This document shows, one piece after another, positions 1-8,577 of a stretch of DNA of 64,000 nt; positions within the stretch are counted from its first letter, which is position 1; every line of letters starts with the position of its first letter. Location of the stretch: positions 992,001 to 1,056,000 of the forward strand of contig OZ257257.1 of the NCBI GenBank assembly GCA_965279705.1, given 5' to 3'. The DNA comes from Stagnimonas sp965279705. Its GTDB lineage: Bacteria; Pseudomonadota; Gammaproteobacteria; Nevskiales; Nevskiaceae. The position numbers were made by a program, and so were the translations under genes. Below the pieces are notes generated by a model. The model was not told the DNA's origin. It did no database searches and saw only the letters and a list, made by a program, of their open reading frames with translations.

Positions 1-1097
1 AGCAGCAGGCTCGCAAGGAGAAACCCCGCTACGACGGCCGCTGGCGCCCCGAGGCTGGCAAGGTGCTGCCGCCCGTCCCAGAGGGCGTGAAGCCGGTGGT
101 GCGCTTCAAGAATCCGCAGGAAGGCGAGGTGGTGTTGAACGACCTCATCAAGGGCAAAATTGTTTTCAGCTCCGACGAGTTGGACGACCTCATCATCGCT
201 CGTGGCGATGGCGTGCCCACTTACAACTTCTGCGTGGTGGTGGACGATATGGACATGGGCATCACCCACGTCATTCGTGGCGACGATCATGTGAATAACA
301 CGCCGCGCCAGATCAACATGATCAAGGCCCTCGGCGCGACCCCGCCGCAGTACGCGCATGTGTCGATGATATTGGGCAGCGATGGCGCCAAGCTCAGCAA
401 GCGCCACGGCGCGCTGGGCGTGATGGAATACCGCGCGATGGGTTTTACGCCGGACGCGATCCTGAACTACCTCGTGCGCCTGGGCTGGAGCCACGGCGAC
501 CAGGAGCTGTTCACGCGCGAAGAGATGATTGCCAAGTTCGACTTCGAGCATGTCTCGGCTTCGCCCGCGCGCTTCGATATGGAAAAGGCGTATTGGGTGA
601 GTCACCAGTATTTGAAGTCGGCTGATATCGCGGTGATCGCGCCCGAGTTCGACTGGCACCTGCGCAGGCAAGGGGTGGACCCCGCCAACGGCCCCGCACT
701 CGCCGAGGTGATCGTGCAGCAGCGCGAGCGTTGCCGCACGCTGCTGGAGATGGCGGAGAAGTCGAGGTTTTTCTACGCCGAGGTCGAGAGCTACAACGAG
801 AAGGATGCTGCCAAGCACCTCAGCGCCAAAGCCGTGCTGATTCTGTCTGGGTTGATTGAAGGCCTGGGCGCAGTGAGCGACTGGCAGGCCGAGGCCATTC
901 ACCTTGCGGTGCATGCCGTGGCCGAGAAACAGGGCCTGAAGCTGGGCGATGTGGCGCAGCCGATTCGTGTGGCGGTATCCGGTGCCGCCGTGTCGCCGCC
1001 CATCGACCAGACCTTGATGCTGCTGGGCCGCACGGCCACGTTGGCGCGGCTTGCCGCCGCCGCTGCCTACGCTGCCAAAGCCGCACCCGCCGCATAA
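1..1097 (+). CDS. gltX: Glutamyl-tRNA synthetase, 5' truncated by window edge
   Basis: Class I aminoacyl-tRNA synthetase that charges tRNA-Glu in the cytoplasm. The reading frame is open from base 3 and carries no start inside the window, so the N-terminal part (including the HIGH motif) lies outside. The first visible residues include KPRYDGRWR, typical of GltX. The ATP-binding KMSKS motif appears as KLSKRHGA around base 395, followed by the family's YLVRLGWSHGD stretch. The C-terminal anticodon-binding region ends in an Ala-rich tail. It is followed after 42 bp by thrS on the same strand. The family assignment is firm; discriminating versus non-discriminating specificity cannot be told from this part. 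Confidence 0.97.
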   Translation, partial: QQARKEKPRYDGRWRPEAGKVLPPVPEGVKPVVRFKNPQEGEVVLNDLIKGKIVFSSDELDDLIIARGDGVPTYNFCVVVDDMDMGITHVIRGDDHVNNTPRQINMIKALGATPPQYAHVSMILGSDGAKLSKRHGALGVMEYRAMGFTPDAILNYLVRLGWSHGDQELFTREEMIAKFDFEHVSASPARFDMEKAYWVSHQYLKSADIAVIAPEFDWHLRRQGVDPANGPALAEVIVQQRERCRTLLEMAEKSRFFYAEVESYNEKDAAKHLSAKAVLILSGLIEGLGAVSDWQAEAIHLAVHAVAEKQGLKLGDVAQPIRVAVSGAAVSPPIDQTLMLLGRTATLARLAAAAAYAAKAAPAA

Positions 1098-1139
1098 AGC
1101 GGGCGCATCACGCAACACACCGAATATCTGAGGTTCACC

Positions 1140-3062
1140 ATGTCGATTCAAATCACCTTCCCCGATGGCGCCGTCAAACCTTTTGACAGCGGCATCACCG
1201 CCCTCGCCATCGCGCAGGGCATCTCACCCGGCCTTGCCAAGAAATGCGTGGTGGCTCGCGTCAATGGCCAGCTGTGGGACTTGAGCCGCCCGATCACCAG
1301 CGACGCCAAGCTGGAACTGGTGACGCGCGACAAGCCCGAAGCCCTCGAAGTGATCCGCCACGACGGCGCACACGTGATGGCGCAGGCGGTGCAGGAGCTG
1401 TTCCCTGGCACGCAGATCACCTTCGGGCCTTCGACCGACTCCGGCTTCTATTACGACTTCGCGCGCGCGGAATCTTTCACCGATGCCGATCTCGAAAAGA
1501 TCGAGCAGCGCATGCGACATATCGTGAAGAGCGATCTGCCGATCACGCGCGAAATCTGGCCGCATGAGAAGGCCATCGCGCACTTCGAGAAAGCCGGCGA
1601 GAGCTTCAAGGCCGAGTGGATTCGCGAAGGTATTGCTGCGGACGCCGAGATCAGCATCTACAAGCAGGGTGAGCAGTGGTTGGACATGTGCATGGGCCCG
1701 CACTTGCCCAGCACCGGCAAGTTGGGCACCGCCTTCAAGCTCACCAAAGTCAGCGGCGCGTACTGGCGTGGCGACAAGAACAACGCGCAGTTGCAGCGCA
1801 TCTACGGCATCTGTTTCGCCAACGACGAAGACCTGAAGAACTACATCAAGCAGCAGGAAGAAGCCGAGAAGCGCGACCATCGCAAGCTCGGCCGTGCGCT
1901 CGATCTGTTCCACTTCCAAGAAGACGCACCGGGCTCGGTGTTCTGGCACCCCAAGGGCTGGGCGGTGTTCCAGTCGCTCATCGCCTACGTGCGCAAGAAC
2001 CTGATCCAGAACGGCTATCAGGAAGTGAACACGCCGGACATGATGGATCGCTCGCTGTGGGAGAAGAGCGGCCACTGGGAAAACTACGGCGTCAACATGT
2101 TCACCACCGCGCGCGACGAAGAGCGCGTGCTGGCCTTCAAACCCATGAACTGCCCCGGCCACGTGCAGGTGTTCAATCAGGGACTGCGCTCGTACCGAGA
2201 GCTGCCGCTGCGTATCAGCGAGTTCGGCAAGGTGCATCGCTTCGAGCCCTCCGGCGCACTGCACGGCCTGCTGCGTGTGCGCAGCTTTACGCAGGACGAC
2301 GGCCACATCTTCTGCACGCCCGAGCAGCTGCTGGAAGAAGCGGTGGTGTTCTGCCGCATGACTCTGGCCGTCTACAAGGACTTCGGTTTCGACGATGTGC
2401 GCATCAAGCTCTCCACGCGCCCCGAGAAGCGTATCGGCGACGACTCGCTGTGGGACAAGGCCGAGAAAGCGCTGGCCGACTCGCTCGATTCGCTTGGCAT
2501 CCCCTTCACGATCTTCGAGGGCGAGGGCGCGTTCTATGGCCCCAAGCTGGAGTTCGTGCTGCGCGATGCGATTGGCCGTGACTGGCAGTGCGGCACGCTG
2601 CAAGCCGACTTCAACTTGCCGGGTCGCCTCGGTGCGGAATACGTCGGCGACGATGGTGCCAAGCACGTGCCGGTGATGCTGCACCGCGCGATGCTGGGCA
2701 GCCTCGAACGCTTCACCGGCATCCTCATCGAGAACTTCGCCGGCACGCTGCCGTACTGGCTGAGCCCGGTGCAAGTGATGGTGGCACCCATCGTCAGCGA
2801 TGCCGATGGCTATGCCATCGAGGTGCGTGACGCCCTGCGTAAAGCAGGCATCCGCGCCGAAGCCGATACCAGCAACGAGAAGATCACCTACAAGATTCGT
2901 GAGCACAGCTTGCAGAAGATTCCGGTGATTGCGGTGGTGGGACGCAAGGAGGCGGAAGAAAAGACCGTCACCCTGCGTCGCCTGGGCAGCGAAAGGCAGG
3001 AAACGCTGACCCTTGCGGAGGCCGCGCAAACGCTGGCAGCCCAAGGCATGATCGGCGGGTAG
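1140..3062 (+). CDS. thrS: Threonyl-tRNA synthetase
   Basis: Class II synthetase that charges tRNA-Thr and edits mischarged Ser. The 640-aa length matches full-size bacterial ThrRS. It shows an N-terminal TGS domain (about residues 1-62), the editing domain, and the catalytic core with the zinc-site cysteine in KPMNCPGHVQVF. The other expected metal ligands lie in the GALHGLLRVRSFTQDDGH region and in PVMLHRAMLGS. A C-terminal anticodon-binding domain follows. The ATG at 1140 gives the standard N-terminus. In many proteobacteria thrS is followed by infC-rpmI-rplT; here it is followed by a peptidase gene 52 bp downstream, so the usual translation operon is broken at this locus. Confidence 0.98.
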   Translation: MSIQITFPDGAVKPFDSGITALAIAQGISPGLAKKCVVARVNGQLWDLSRPITSDAKLELVTRDKPEALEVIRHDGAHVMAQAVQELFPGTQITFGPSTDSGFYYDFARAESFTDADLEKIEQRMRHIVKSDLPITREIWPHEKAIAHFEKAGESFKAEWIREGIAADAEISIYKQGEQWLDMCMGPHLPSTGKLGTAFKLTKVSGAYWRGDKNNAQLQRIYGICFANDEDLKNYIKQQEEAEKRDHRKLGRALDLFHFQEDAPGSVFWHPKGWAVFQSLIAYVRKNLIQNGYQEVNTPDMMDRSLWEKSGHWENYGVNMFTTARDEERVLAFKPMNCPGHVQVFNQGLRSYRELPLRISEFGKVHRFEPSGALHGLLRVRSFTQDDGHIFCTPEQLLEEAVVFCRMTLAVYKDFGFDDVRIKLSTRPEKRIGDDSLWDKAEKALADSLDSLGIPFTIFEGEGAFYGPKLEFVLRDAIGRDWQCGTLQADFNLPGRLGAEYVGDDGAKHVPVMLHRAMLGSLERFTGILIENFAGTLPYWLSPVQVMVAPIVSDADGYAIEVRDALRKAGIRAEADTSNEKITYKIREHSLQKIPVIAVVGRKEAEEKTVTLRRLGSERQETLTLAEAAQTLAAQGMIGG

Positions 3063-3114
3063 GGTCACCAAGCCGCGCACTCGGTGTGCGCGGTAAGTTC
3101 AGGGGAGTGTTGCC

Positions 3115-5301
3115 ATGCTGAAACTGCACGCGCTGCGGGCCTTGCTGCTGTCTTCGCTGTTGGCGGGATGCGCCACGACGCACTCGCAAACAACGTCGGC
3201 ACAGGCTGCTGCACTGCAGGCCGCCAGCGTCGCGCCGGTGGCCGCGCAAAAGCCGCATGAGGTCGATTCCCCCAACGGCAAACGCAGCGACCCGTATTAC
3301 TGGCTGCGCGACGACAAGCGCGAAAACCCCGAGATGCTGGCGTATCTCAAGGCCGAAAACGCCTATGCCGATGCGCAGATGGCGCCGCTCAAGACCTTGC
3401 AATCCCGCCTAGTGACCGAGCTGCGCAGCCGCATCCGCGAGGACGACAGCACTGCGCCGACCTACAGCAACGGCTGGTGGTACTACACGCGCTACGAGAC
3501 CGGCAAGGAATACCCGATCTACGCCCGCAAGCTCGCGTCGCTGGAGGCCGCCGAGCAAGTGCTGCTCGACGGCAACGCGATGGCCCAGGGCAAGGGGTTT
3601 TTCCAGATCGGCGGTCTTGAAGTGAGCCCCGACAACCAATGGCTCGCGTATGCCGAAGACACCGTCGGCCGTCGCCAGTTCGTGCTGCACATCAAGAACC
3701 TCGTGACCGGCGAGACGCTGGCAGATGCCATCACGCCGATCCAGGGCGACCTCGCTTGGCTCAACGACAACAAGACCGTGCTCTACACCGAGACCAATCC
3801 AGAAACGCTATTGGGCTACCGCGTGCGGGCGCACAGCGTGGGCCAGCCCATGGCGGCGGATGCGATCGTCTACACCGAGAAGGACAACACCTATTACATC
3901 GGCACCGGCCGCTCCAAGTCGGGGCAGCAGGTTTTCATCACGGCGCACAGCACGCTGCAAAGCGAACAGTTCTATGCCGATGCCAAGGGGCTGCCGCTGA
4001 AGTTCAAATCCATCCTGCCGCGCGAGGCCGGGCACGAATACTTTGCCGAGCATCTGCCGGGTGACAAAGGGCAGGGTGAGTTCATCATCCGCAGCAACTG
4101 GAAGGCGCCGAACTTCCGCGTACTGTCGGTGCCGGTGGGCAAGAGTGCGAACAAGCGCAACTGGAAGACCCTCGTCGCCCATCGCGGTAAGGCCTTCATT
4201 GAAGAAATGGATGTCTTCAGCAACTACCTCGTTCTCAACGAGCGCAGTGGTGGCCTGCTCAAGCTGCGCATCAAGCCCTTGCAGCGTGGTGGCAAGGAGT
4301 CGCTGATTGCCTTCGACGAACCCGCTTACACCGCGCGGCTGGTTTCGACGCCGGAGCTGGGCAGCAAGACACTGCGCTATGTCTACACCTCGCTGACCAC
4401 GCCGGAGACGACGGTGGATTACGACCTGGCCACCGGCGCGCGCACCGAGCGCAAGGTGCAGGCGGTGCTGGGTGGCTTCGACCGCAAGAGCTATGTCACC
4501 GAGTACCTATGGGCCCCGGCCCGTGACGGCACGCTGGTGCCGGTGTCGCTGGTCTATCGCAAAAGCACGCGGCTGGATGGCACCGCTCCGCTTTATCAGT
4601 ACGCCTATGGCTCGTATGGCTACTCCAGCGATCCCACCTTTCGCAGCGAGCGGCTAGCCTTGCTCGACCGCGGTTTTGTCTACGCCATCGCGCATGTGCG
4701 CGGCGGGCAGGAGCTGGGTCACGCCTGGTACGAAAACGGCAAGCTCCTGAAGAAGGTCAACACCTTTACCGACTTCATCGACGTCACTGCGTTTCTGGTG
4801 AGCAAGGGCTATGTCGCCAAGGACAAGGTGTTCGCCGAGGGGCGCAGCGCCGGTGGTCTGCTGATGGGTGCCATCAACAACATGGCCCCTCCTGAAACCT
4901 ATCGCGGCATCATCGCCGGCGTGCCTTTTGTGGACGTGGTGACGACGATGCTGGATGAGTCAATCCCGCTCACCACCGGCGAGTTCGACGAGTGGGGCAA
5001 CCCCAAGCAGAAGCGCTATTACGACTACATGCTCAGCTACTCGCCCTACGACAACGTCAGCGCCAAGGCCTACCCAGCGCTTTACGTCCATACCGGTCTG
5101 TGGGACAGCCAGGTGCAGTACTACGAGCCCAGCAAATGGGTCGCCAAGCTGCGTGGCGCCGATACCACGCCCGCCACGCCCATTATTTATCGCGTCAACA
5201 TGGAGGCAGGACACGGCGGCAAGTCCGGGCGCTTCCAGCGCTTGCAAGACACCGCCGAGCAATACAGTTTCGTGCTCGGCCAGTTGGGTCTCGTCGAATA
5301 G
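3115..5301 (+). CDS. ptrB: Oligopeptidase B-like S9 peptidase with lipoprotein signal
   Basis: Serine peptidase of the prolyl oligopeptidase family (S9A, oligopeptidase B type), expected to cleave short peptides after basic residues. The 728-aa chain has an N-terminal signal whose lipobox LLAGC places the lipidated Cys at about residue 19, so it is predicted to be an envelope lipoprotein. A beta-propeller region follows, then the alpha/beta-hydrolase domain. The nucleophile motif is GRSAGGLLMG, the Asp is in TGLWDSQVQY and the His is in AGHGGKSGRF. Classical oligopeptidase B is cytosolic, so the export signal is notable, though exported versions occur in related families. An M23 peptidase gene follows after 13 bp. 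Confidence 0.9.
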   Translation: MLKLHALRALLLSSLLAGCATTHSQTTSAQAAALQAASVAPVAAQKPHEVDSPNGKRSDPYYWLRDDKRENPEMLAYLKAENAYADAQMAPLKTLQSRLVTELRSRIREDDSTAPTYSNGWWYYTRYETGKEYPIYARKLASLEAAEQVLLDGNAMAQGKGFFQIGGLEVSPDNQWLAYAEDTVGRRQFVLHIKNLVTGETLADAITPIQGDLAWLNDNKTVLYTETNPETLLGYRVRAHSVGQPMAADAIVYTEKDNTYYIGTGRSKSGQQVFITAHSTLQSEQFYADAKGLPLKFKSILPREAGHEYFAEHLPGDKGQGEFIIRSNWKAPNFRVLSVPVGKSANKRNWKTLVAHRGKAFIEEMDVFSNYLVLNERSGGLLKLRIKPLQRGGKESLIAFDEPAYTARLVSTPELGSKTLRYVYTSLTTPETTVDYDLATGARTERKVQAVLGGFDRKSYVTEYLWAPARDGTLVPVSLVYRKSTRLDGTAPLYQYAYGSYGYSSDPTFRSERLALLDRGFVYAIAHVRGGQELGHAWYENGKLLKKVNTFTDFIDVTAFLVSKGYVAKDKVFAEGRSAGGLLMGAINNMAPPETYRGIIAGVPFVDVVTTMLDESIPLTTGEFDEWGNPKQKRYYDYMLSYSPYDNVSAKAYPALYVHTGLWDSQVQYYEPSKWVAKLRGADTTPATPIIYRVNMEAGHGGKSGRFQRLQDTAEQYSFVLGQLGLVE

Positions 5302-5314
5302 CCTGGGGCATTGC

Positions 5315-6151
5315 ATGCGTCTAACGTTTTTGCTGCCTGCACTACTCGCCCTGTGTTGTGCCACTGCGCTGGCGCAAGACCCGCCGCCGCTGCAACTCAA
5401 GGGCACTTTCGAGCAGGGTGCACTCATCGTCGGCAGCACCGCGCCGGGTGTGGCGGTGTCGGTGGATGGCCGCGTGTTGCGCACCACCGCACAGGGCCGC
5501 TTTGTGTTCGGGCTGGATCGCGATGCCGCCGCCGAAGTCACGCTGGTGCTGACGAGCCCCGGCGGCGTGCCTTCGACGCTGCGCTATCCGGTCGCCAAGC
5601 GCAGCTACGCCATCCAGAAGCTTACCGGCCTGCCGCCCAAGCTGGTGAACCCCGACCCCGCGATGGACGAGCGCATCGCCCGAGAGAGTGCGAGCAATCG
5701 TGCCGCGAGGGCTCGCGATACGGCAGTGGACTACGTGTTCCAGCCCTTCATCTGGCCCGCCAAGGGGCCGATCACCGGCGTGTTCGGCAGCCAGCGCGTC
5801 ATGAACGGAGAGCCCAAGCAGCCGCACTATGGTGTGGATGTCGCAGGCCCTGTCGGCGCACCTGTGATCGCACCGGCCGATGGCATCGTCAGCCTCGCCA
5901 ACCCGGACATGTTCTTCAGCGGCGGCACGCTTTACCTCGATCATGGGCATGGTGTATCGAGTGCGTTTTTGCATCTCTCAAAGATTCTGGTGAAGCCTGG
6001 CCAGACGGTGAAGCAGGGCGAAAAGATCGCGCTCATCGGCAAGACGGGGCGTGTGACAGGCGCCCATCTGGACTGGCGCGTGAATTGGTTCGAGGCGCGA
6101 ATCGATGCTGCCCAGCTGGTGCCTGCCATTCAGAATGGTCATACGCCCTGA
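5315..6151 (+). CDS. M23 family (LytM-type) metallopeptidase, exported
   Basis: Predicted periplasmic peptidoglycan endopeptidase or LytM-fold protein of 278 aa. The start at 5315 is chosen because it gives a clean signal peptide (MRLTFLLPALLALCCATALA) just after the upstream peptidase stop. An upstream all-beta region precedes the M23 domain. That domain has the first metal motif HYGVD and the central LDHGHG segment. The last conserved motif reads AHLDWRVNW instead of the usual HLHW, so one His position that normally contributes a zinc ligand is Asp. Some proteobacterial M23 subfamilies seem to carry this HLDW form, so activity is possible but unproven. Confidence 0.9.
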   Translation: MRLTFLLPALLALCCATALAQDPPPLQLKGTFEQGALIVGSTAPGVAVSVDGRVLRTTAQGRFVFGLDRDAAAEVTLVLTSPGGVPSTLRYPVAKRSYAIQKLTGLPPKLVNPDPAMDERIARESASNRAARARDTAVDYVFQPFIWPAKGPITGVFGSQRVMNGEPKQPHYGVDVAGPVGAPVIAPADGIVSLANPDMFFSGGTLYLDHGHGVSSAFLHLSKILVKPGQTVKQGEKIALIGKTGRVTGAHLDWRVNWFEARIDAAQLVPAIQNGHTP

Positions 6152-6184
6152 AAGTAGAATCAGGAAAAATAGGAGGAGATCGAC

Positions 6185-8146
6185 ATGCGTTTTTTCAGAC
6201 CGCTTCTGGCATTGGCCATCGCCCTTTTCGCCACCCAGAGCCAGGCCTTGCAGGAGCTGACGGCCGAAGGCCCTTTGACTGCCCGCCACTTCGCCCGGTT
6301 CTCGTCGTATCAATCCGTGGACATGTCTCCCGATGGCCGTTACCTGGCCGTCAGCGCGCGACTCGATGGGCAGGCGGCCCTGCTTTTTCTGGGGCTGCCG
6401 AACAAGAACGTGGTCTACGGCATGCGCTTCCAGAACGACCGCGTGGCAGGTGAAATCAACTGGGTTTCCAACGAGCGGGTCGTGGTGTCACTGGCCTACC
6501 AAGAGGGCGCTGCGGATGCGCCAAGTTTTACCGGCGAGCTACTTGGGATCAATGCGAATGGCAGCGGCATGCGCTATTTGTTTGGCGCACCGGAGACCGG
6601 CTTTGCATATTTTGAAGCCTCACTCCCCGATGATCCGGAATACGCATTAATTCGTGTTGTGAAAAACACCATGAGAACTGCGGCTGGCCGTTATTACGAT
6701 GAAAGCTACACATCACTCTCTCGTATCAACTTGCTAACGGGTAAGAGAAGTAAAGTGGCAAGCCCGCCTATACGCAATGTGAGCCGTTACTTCGCTGATA
6801 CACGTGGCCGTGTCTTCATGGTTTCGGGCACCGGTGATGACAGTTATGACCTGAAAACCTTTTGGCGTCCGGGTGACGGTGACTGGCAACTCCTACCATT
6901 CAAAGCGACCGTATTGAATCCGATACGGCTTTCCAAGGACGGTCAGCGCGCCTATTTCGGCGCCGAATACGACACCGGACGTGAGTGTCTTCTGGAGTGG
7001 ACGCTACCGACTGCAGCAACTGCTCCTGCCTCGCCGCCACGAGAAGTGATCTGCAAGCCTGACGCGTTTCTCGGCAGGGTCTATTTCACGGCCGACGACC
7101 GCCCTTACGGCTACTATGCGGATGAAGAAAAAGGCGTGGTGCTGATTGACGCAAAACCACTTGAGGCGCAGGCGCTGGCAGCACTGCAAGCCCAGTTCAA
7201 GGGCCAACTGGTCTATCCGGCCGATGCGACGCGCAAGCACGACAAGCTGATCTATCACGTCTACAGCGACCGCAACTCCGGTGAGTACTACTTGTTCGAC
7301 CTTGCGACACAAGAGGCAACATTTTTTGATGCCGCGCAGATCTGGCTCGACCCCGAGCGCATGGCCAGCGTACGCCACATCGATTATCTGGCTCGTGATG
7401 GTTTGAGGATTGATGGCTACCTCACCCTGCCGCCCGGCCGCGGCGACAAGAACCTGCCGATGGTGGTGATGCCGCACGGTGGTCCGATCGGTGTTCAAGA
7501 CAGTTGGCAATGGGATGCAGATGCCCAGTTCCTCGCCTCGCGTGGCTACGCCGTGCTGCAGATGAATTACCGCGGCTCCAGCAACCATGGCGATGCCTTC
7601 GAGAAAAAGGGTTTCGGCGAGTGGGGCGGCAAGATGATCGACGACATCACAGACGGCGCACACTGGGCCGTGTCGCAGGGCATTGCCGACGGCAAGCGCC
7701 TGTGTATTTATGGTGCCAGCTACGGCGGCTATGCGGCTTTGATGAGTGCGGTACGCGAGCCGGATCTGTATCGCTGTGCCGTGGGCTACGCCGGCGTTTA
7801 CGACCTCAACTTGCTGTATGCAGACGGTCTGGGCAGCAAGAAGGCTTCCGGCCGCCTGTTCTGGGAAGACGCGATGGGCAAGACGCCCGAAGTGCGAGCA
7901 CAACAGTCACCGCTCACCTACATCAGCAAGCTCAAGGCGGCTGTGATGATCGTGCATGGGGAAGACGACATCATCACGCCGCTGTCGCAGGCCAAGGCGC
8001 TGCGCAAGGCGCTCGATGCCCAGAAAACACCCTACGAATGGCTGGTGAAATCCCGCGAGGGCCACGGCTTTGTCAATGAAGACAATCGCGTCGAGTTCTA
8101 CGAAAAACTCGCGGCGTTCCTCGACAAGAACATCGGCAAGAAATAG
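6185..8146 (+). CDS. S9 family prolyl oligopeptidase-like peptidase, exported
   Basis: Exported serine peptidase of 653 aa related to acylaminoacyl-peptidase/dipeptidyl-peptidase enzymes. An AGGAGA ribosome site precedes the ATG. A signal peptide ends near the Ala-Leu-Gln at residue 22. Residues about 30-390 look like a degenerate beta-propeller. The C-terminal hydrolase domain carries the nucleophile in GASYGGYAA, the Asp in VHGEDDIITP and the His in SREGHGFVNE. The substrate is unknown. The propeller-coding stretch near 6661-6780 is about 47% GC by hand count, well below the rest of the gene. It ends 9 bp from the convergent HIT gene, with no obvious terminator between them. Confidence 0.92.
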   Translation: MRFFRPLLALAIALFATQSQALQELTAEGPLTARHFARFSSYQSVDMSPDGRYLAVSARLDGQAALLFLGLPNKNVVYGMRFQNDRVAGEINWVSNERVVVSLAYQEGAADAPSFTGELLGINANGSGMRYLFGAPETGFAYFEASLPDDPEYALIRVVKNTMRTAAGRYYDESYTSLSRINLLTGKRSKVASPPIRNVSRYFADTRGRVFMVSGTGDDSYDLKTFWRPGDGDWQLLPFKATVLNPIRLSKDGQRAYFGAEYDTGRECLLEWTLPTAATAPASPPREVICKPDAFLGRVYFTADDRPYGYYADEEKGVVLIDAKPLEAQALAALQAQFKGQLVYPADATRKHDKLIYHVYSDRNSGEYYLFDLATQEATFFDAAQIWLDPERMASVRHIDYLARDGLRIDGYLTLPPGRGDKNLPMVVMPHGGPIGVQDSWQWDADAQFLASRGYAVLQMNYRGSSNHGDAFEKKGFGEWGGKMIDDITDGAHWAVSQGIADGKRLCIYGASYGGYAALMSAVREPDLYRCAVGYAGVYDLNLLYADGLGSKKASGRLFWEDAMGKTPEVRAQQSPLTYISKLKAAVMIVHGEDDIITPLSQAKALRKALDAQKTPYEWLVKSREGHGFVNEDNRVEFYEKLAAFLDKNIGKK

Positions 8147-8155
8147 CGGCGCGTC

Positions 8156-8497
8156 TCAGGCCGGCGGCCACTTCAGCGGGCGCCCGCCGATGATGTGCAA
8201 GTGCAGATGCGCCACGCTCATGCCGGCCTTGGCCCCGTTGTTCACCACCAGGCGATAGGCATCGCCCAAGCCTTCCAGCGCAGCCACCTTGGTGGCGGTG
8301 AGCATCAGGTGGCCGAGCATCGCTTGGTCCTCGGCCGTCGCATGGCTGAGCTGGACCAGCGGCTTCTTCGGCACCAGCAGCGTGTGCAGCGGTGCGCAGG
8401 GGTTGATGTCTTTGAAGGCGAGACAGAGGTCATCCTCATAGACGATCGTGGCCGGTATCTCGCGGGCGATGATTTTCTCGAACAGGGTCTTGCTCAT
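8156..8497 (-). CDS. hinT: HIT family protein (HinT-like)
   Basis: Small cytoplasmic nucleotide-binding hydrolase of the histidine triad superfamily, usually a purine nucleoside phosphoramidase. The 113-aa length matches HinT. The triad motif HLHLHIIGG is near the C-terminus and the IPATIVYEDD segment near the N-terminus is typical. It stands alone on the minus strand, divergent from msbA across about 80 bp. The physiological substrate cannot be inferred here. Confidence 0.95.
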   Translation of the reverse strand: MSKTLFEKIIAREIPATIVYEDDLCLAFKDINPCAPLHTLLVPKKPLVQLSHATAEDQAMLGHLMLTATKVAALEGLGDAYRLVVNNGAKAGMSVAHLHLHIIGGRPLKWPPA

Positions 8498-8577
8498 GGG
8501 TCGTCAGCGGGTAGGAAGGAGCGAACAGAATGCCAGCGGAGTGCAGTTGTTACCATGCGCGCCACGATTGAACTGCG

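Noticed and set aside
1224..3080. A 618-codon open frame on the minus strand opposite thrS, and similar long ones opposite msbA (8494-10428), gspD (30344-31963), the cyclase (34062-35561), fliF (36631-38199), rne (13348-15420) and the aroA/DUF2339 genes (60430-62568).
   Set aside because: They are His/Arg/Gln-rich antisense shadows, as expected opposite high-GC genes with strong third-position bias. The sense genes are clear family members.
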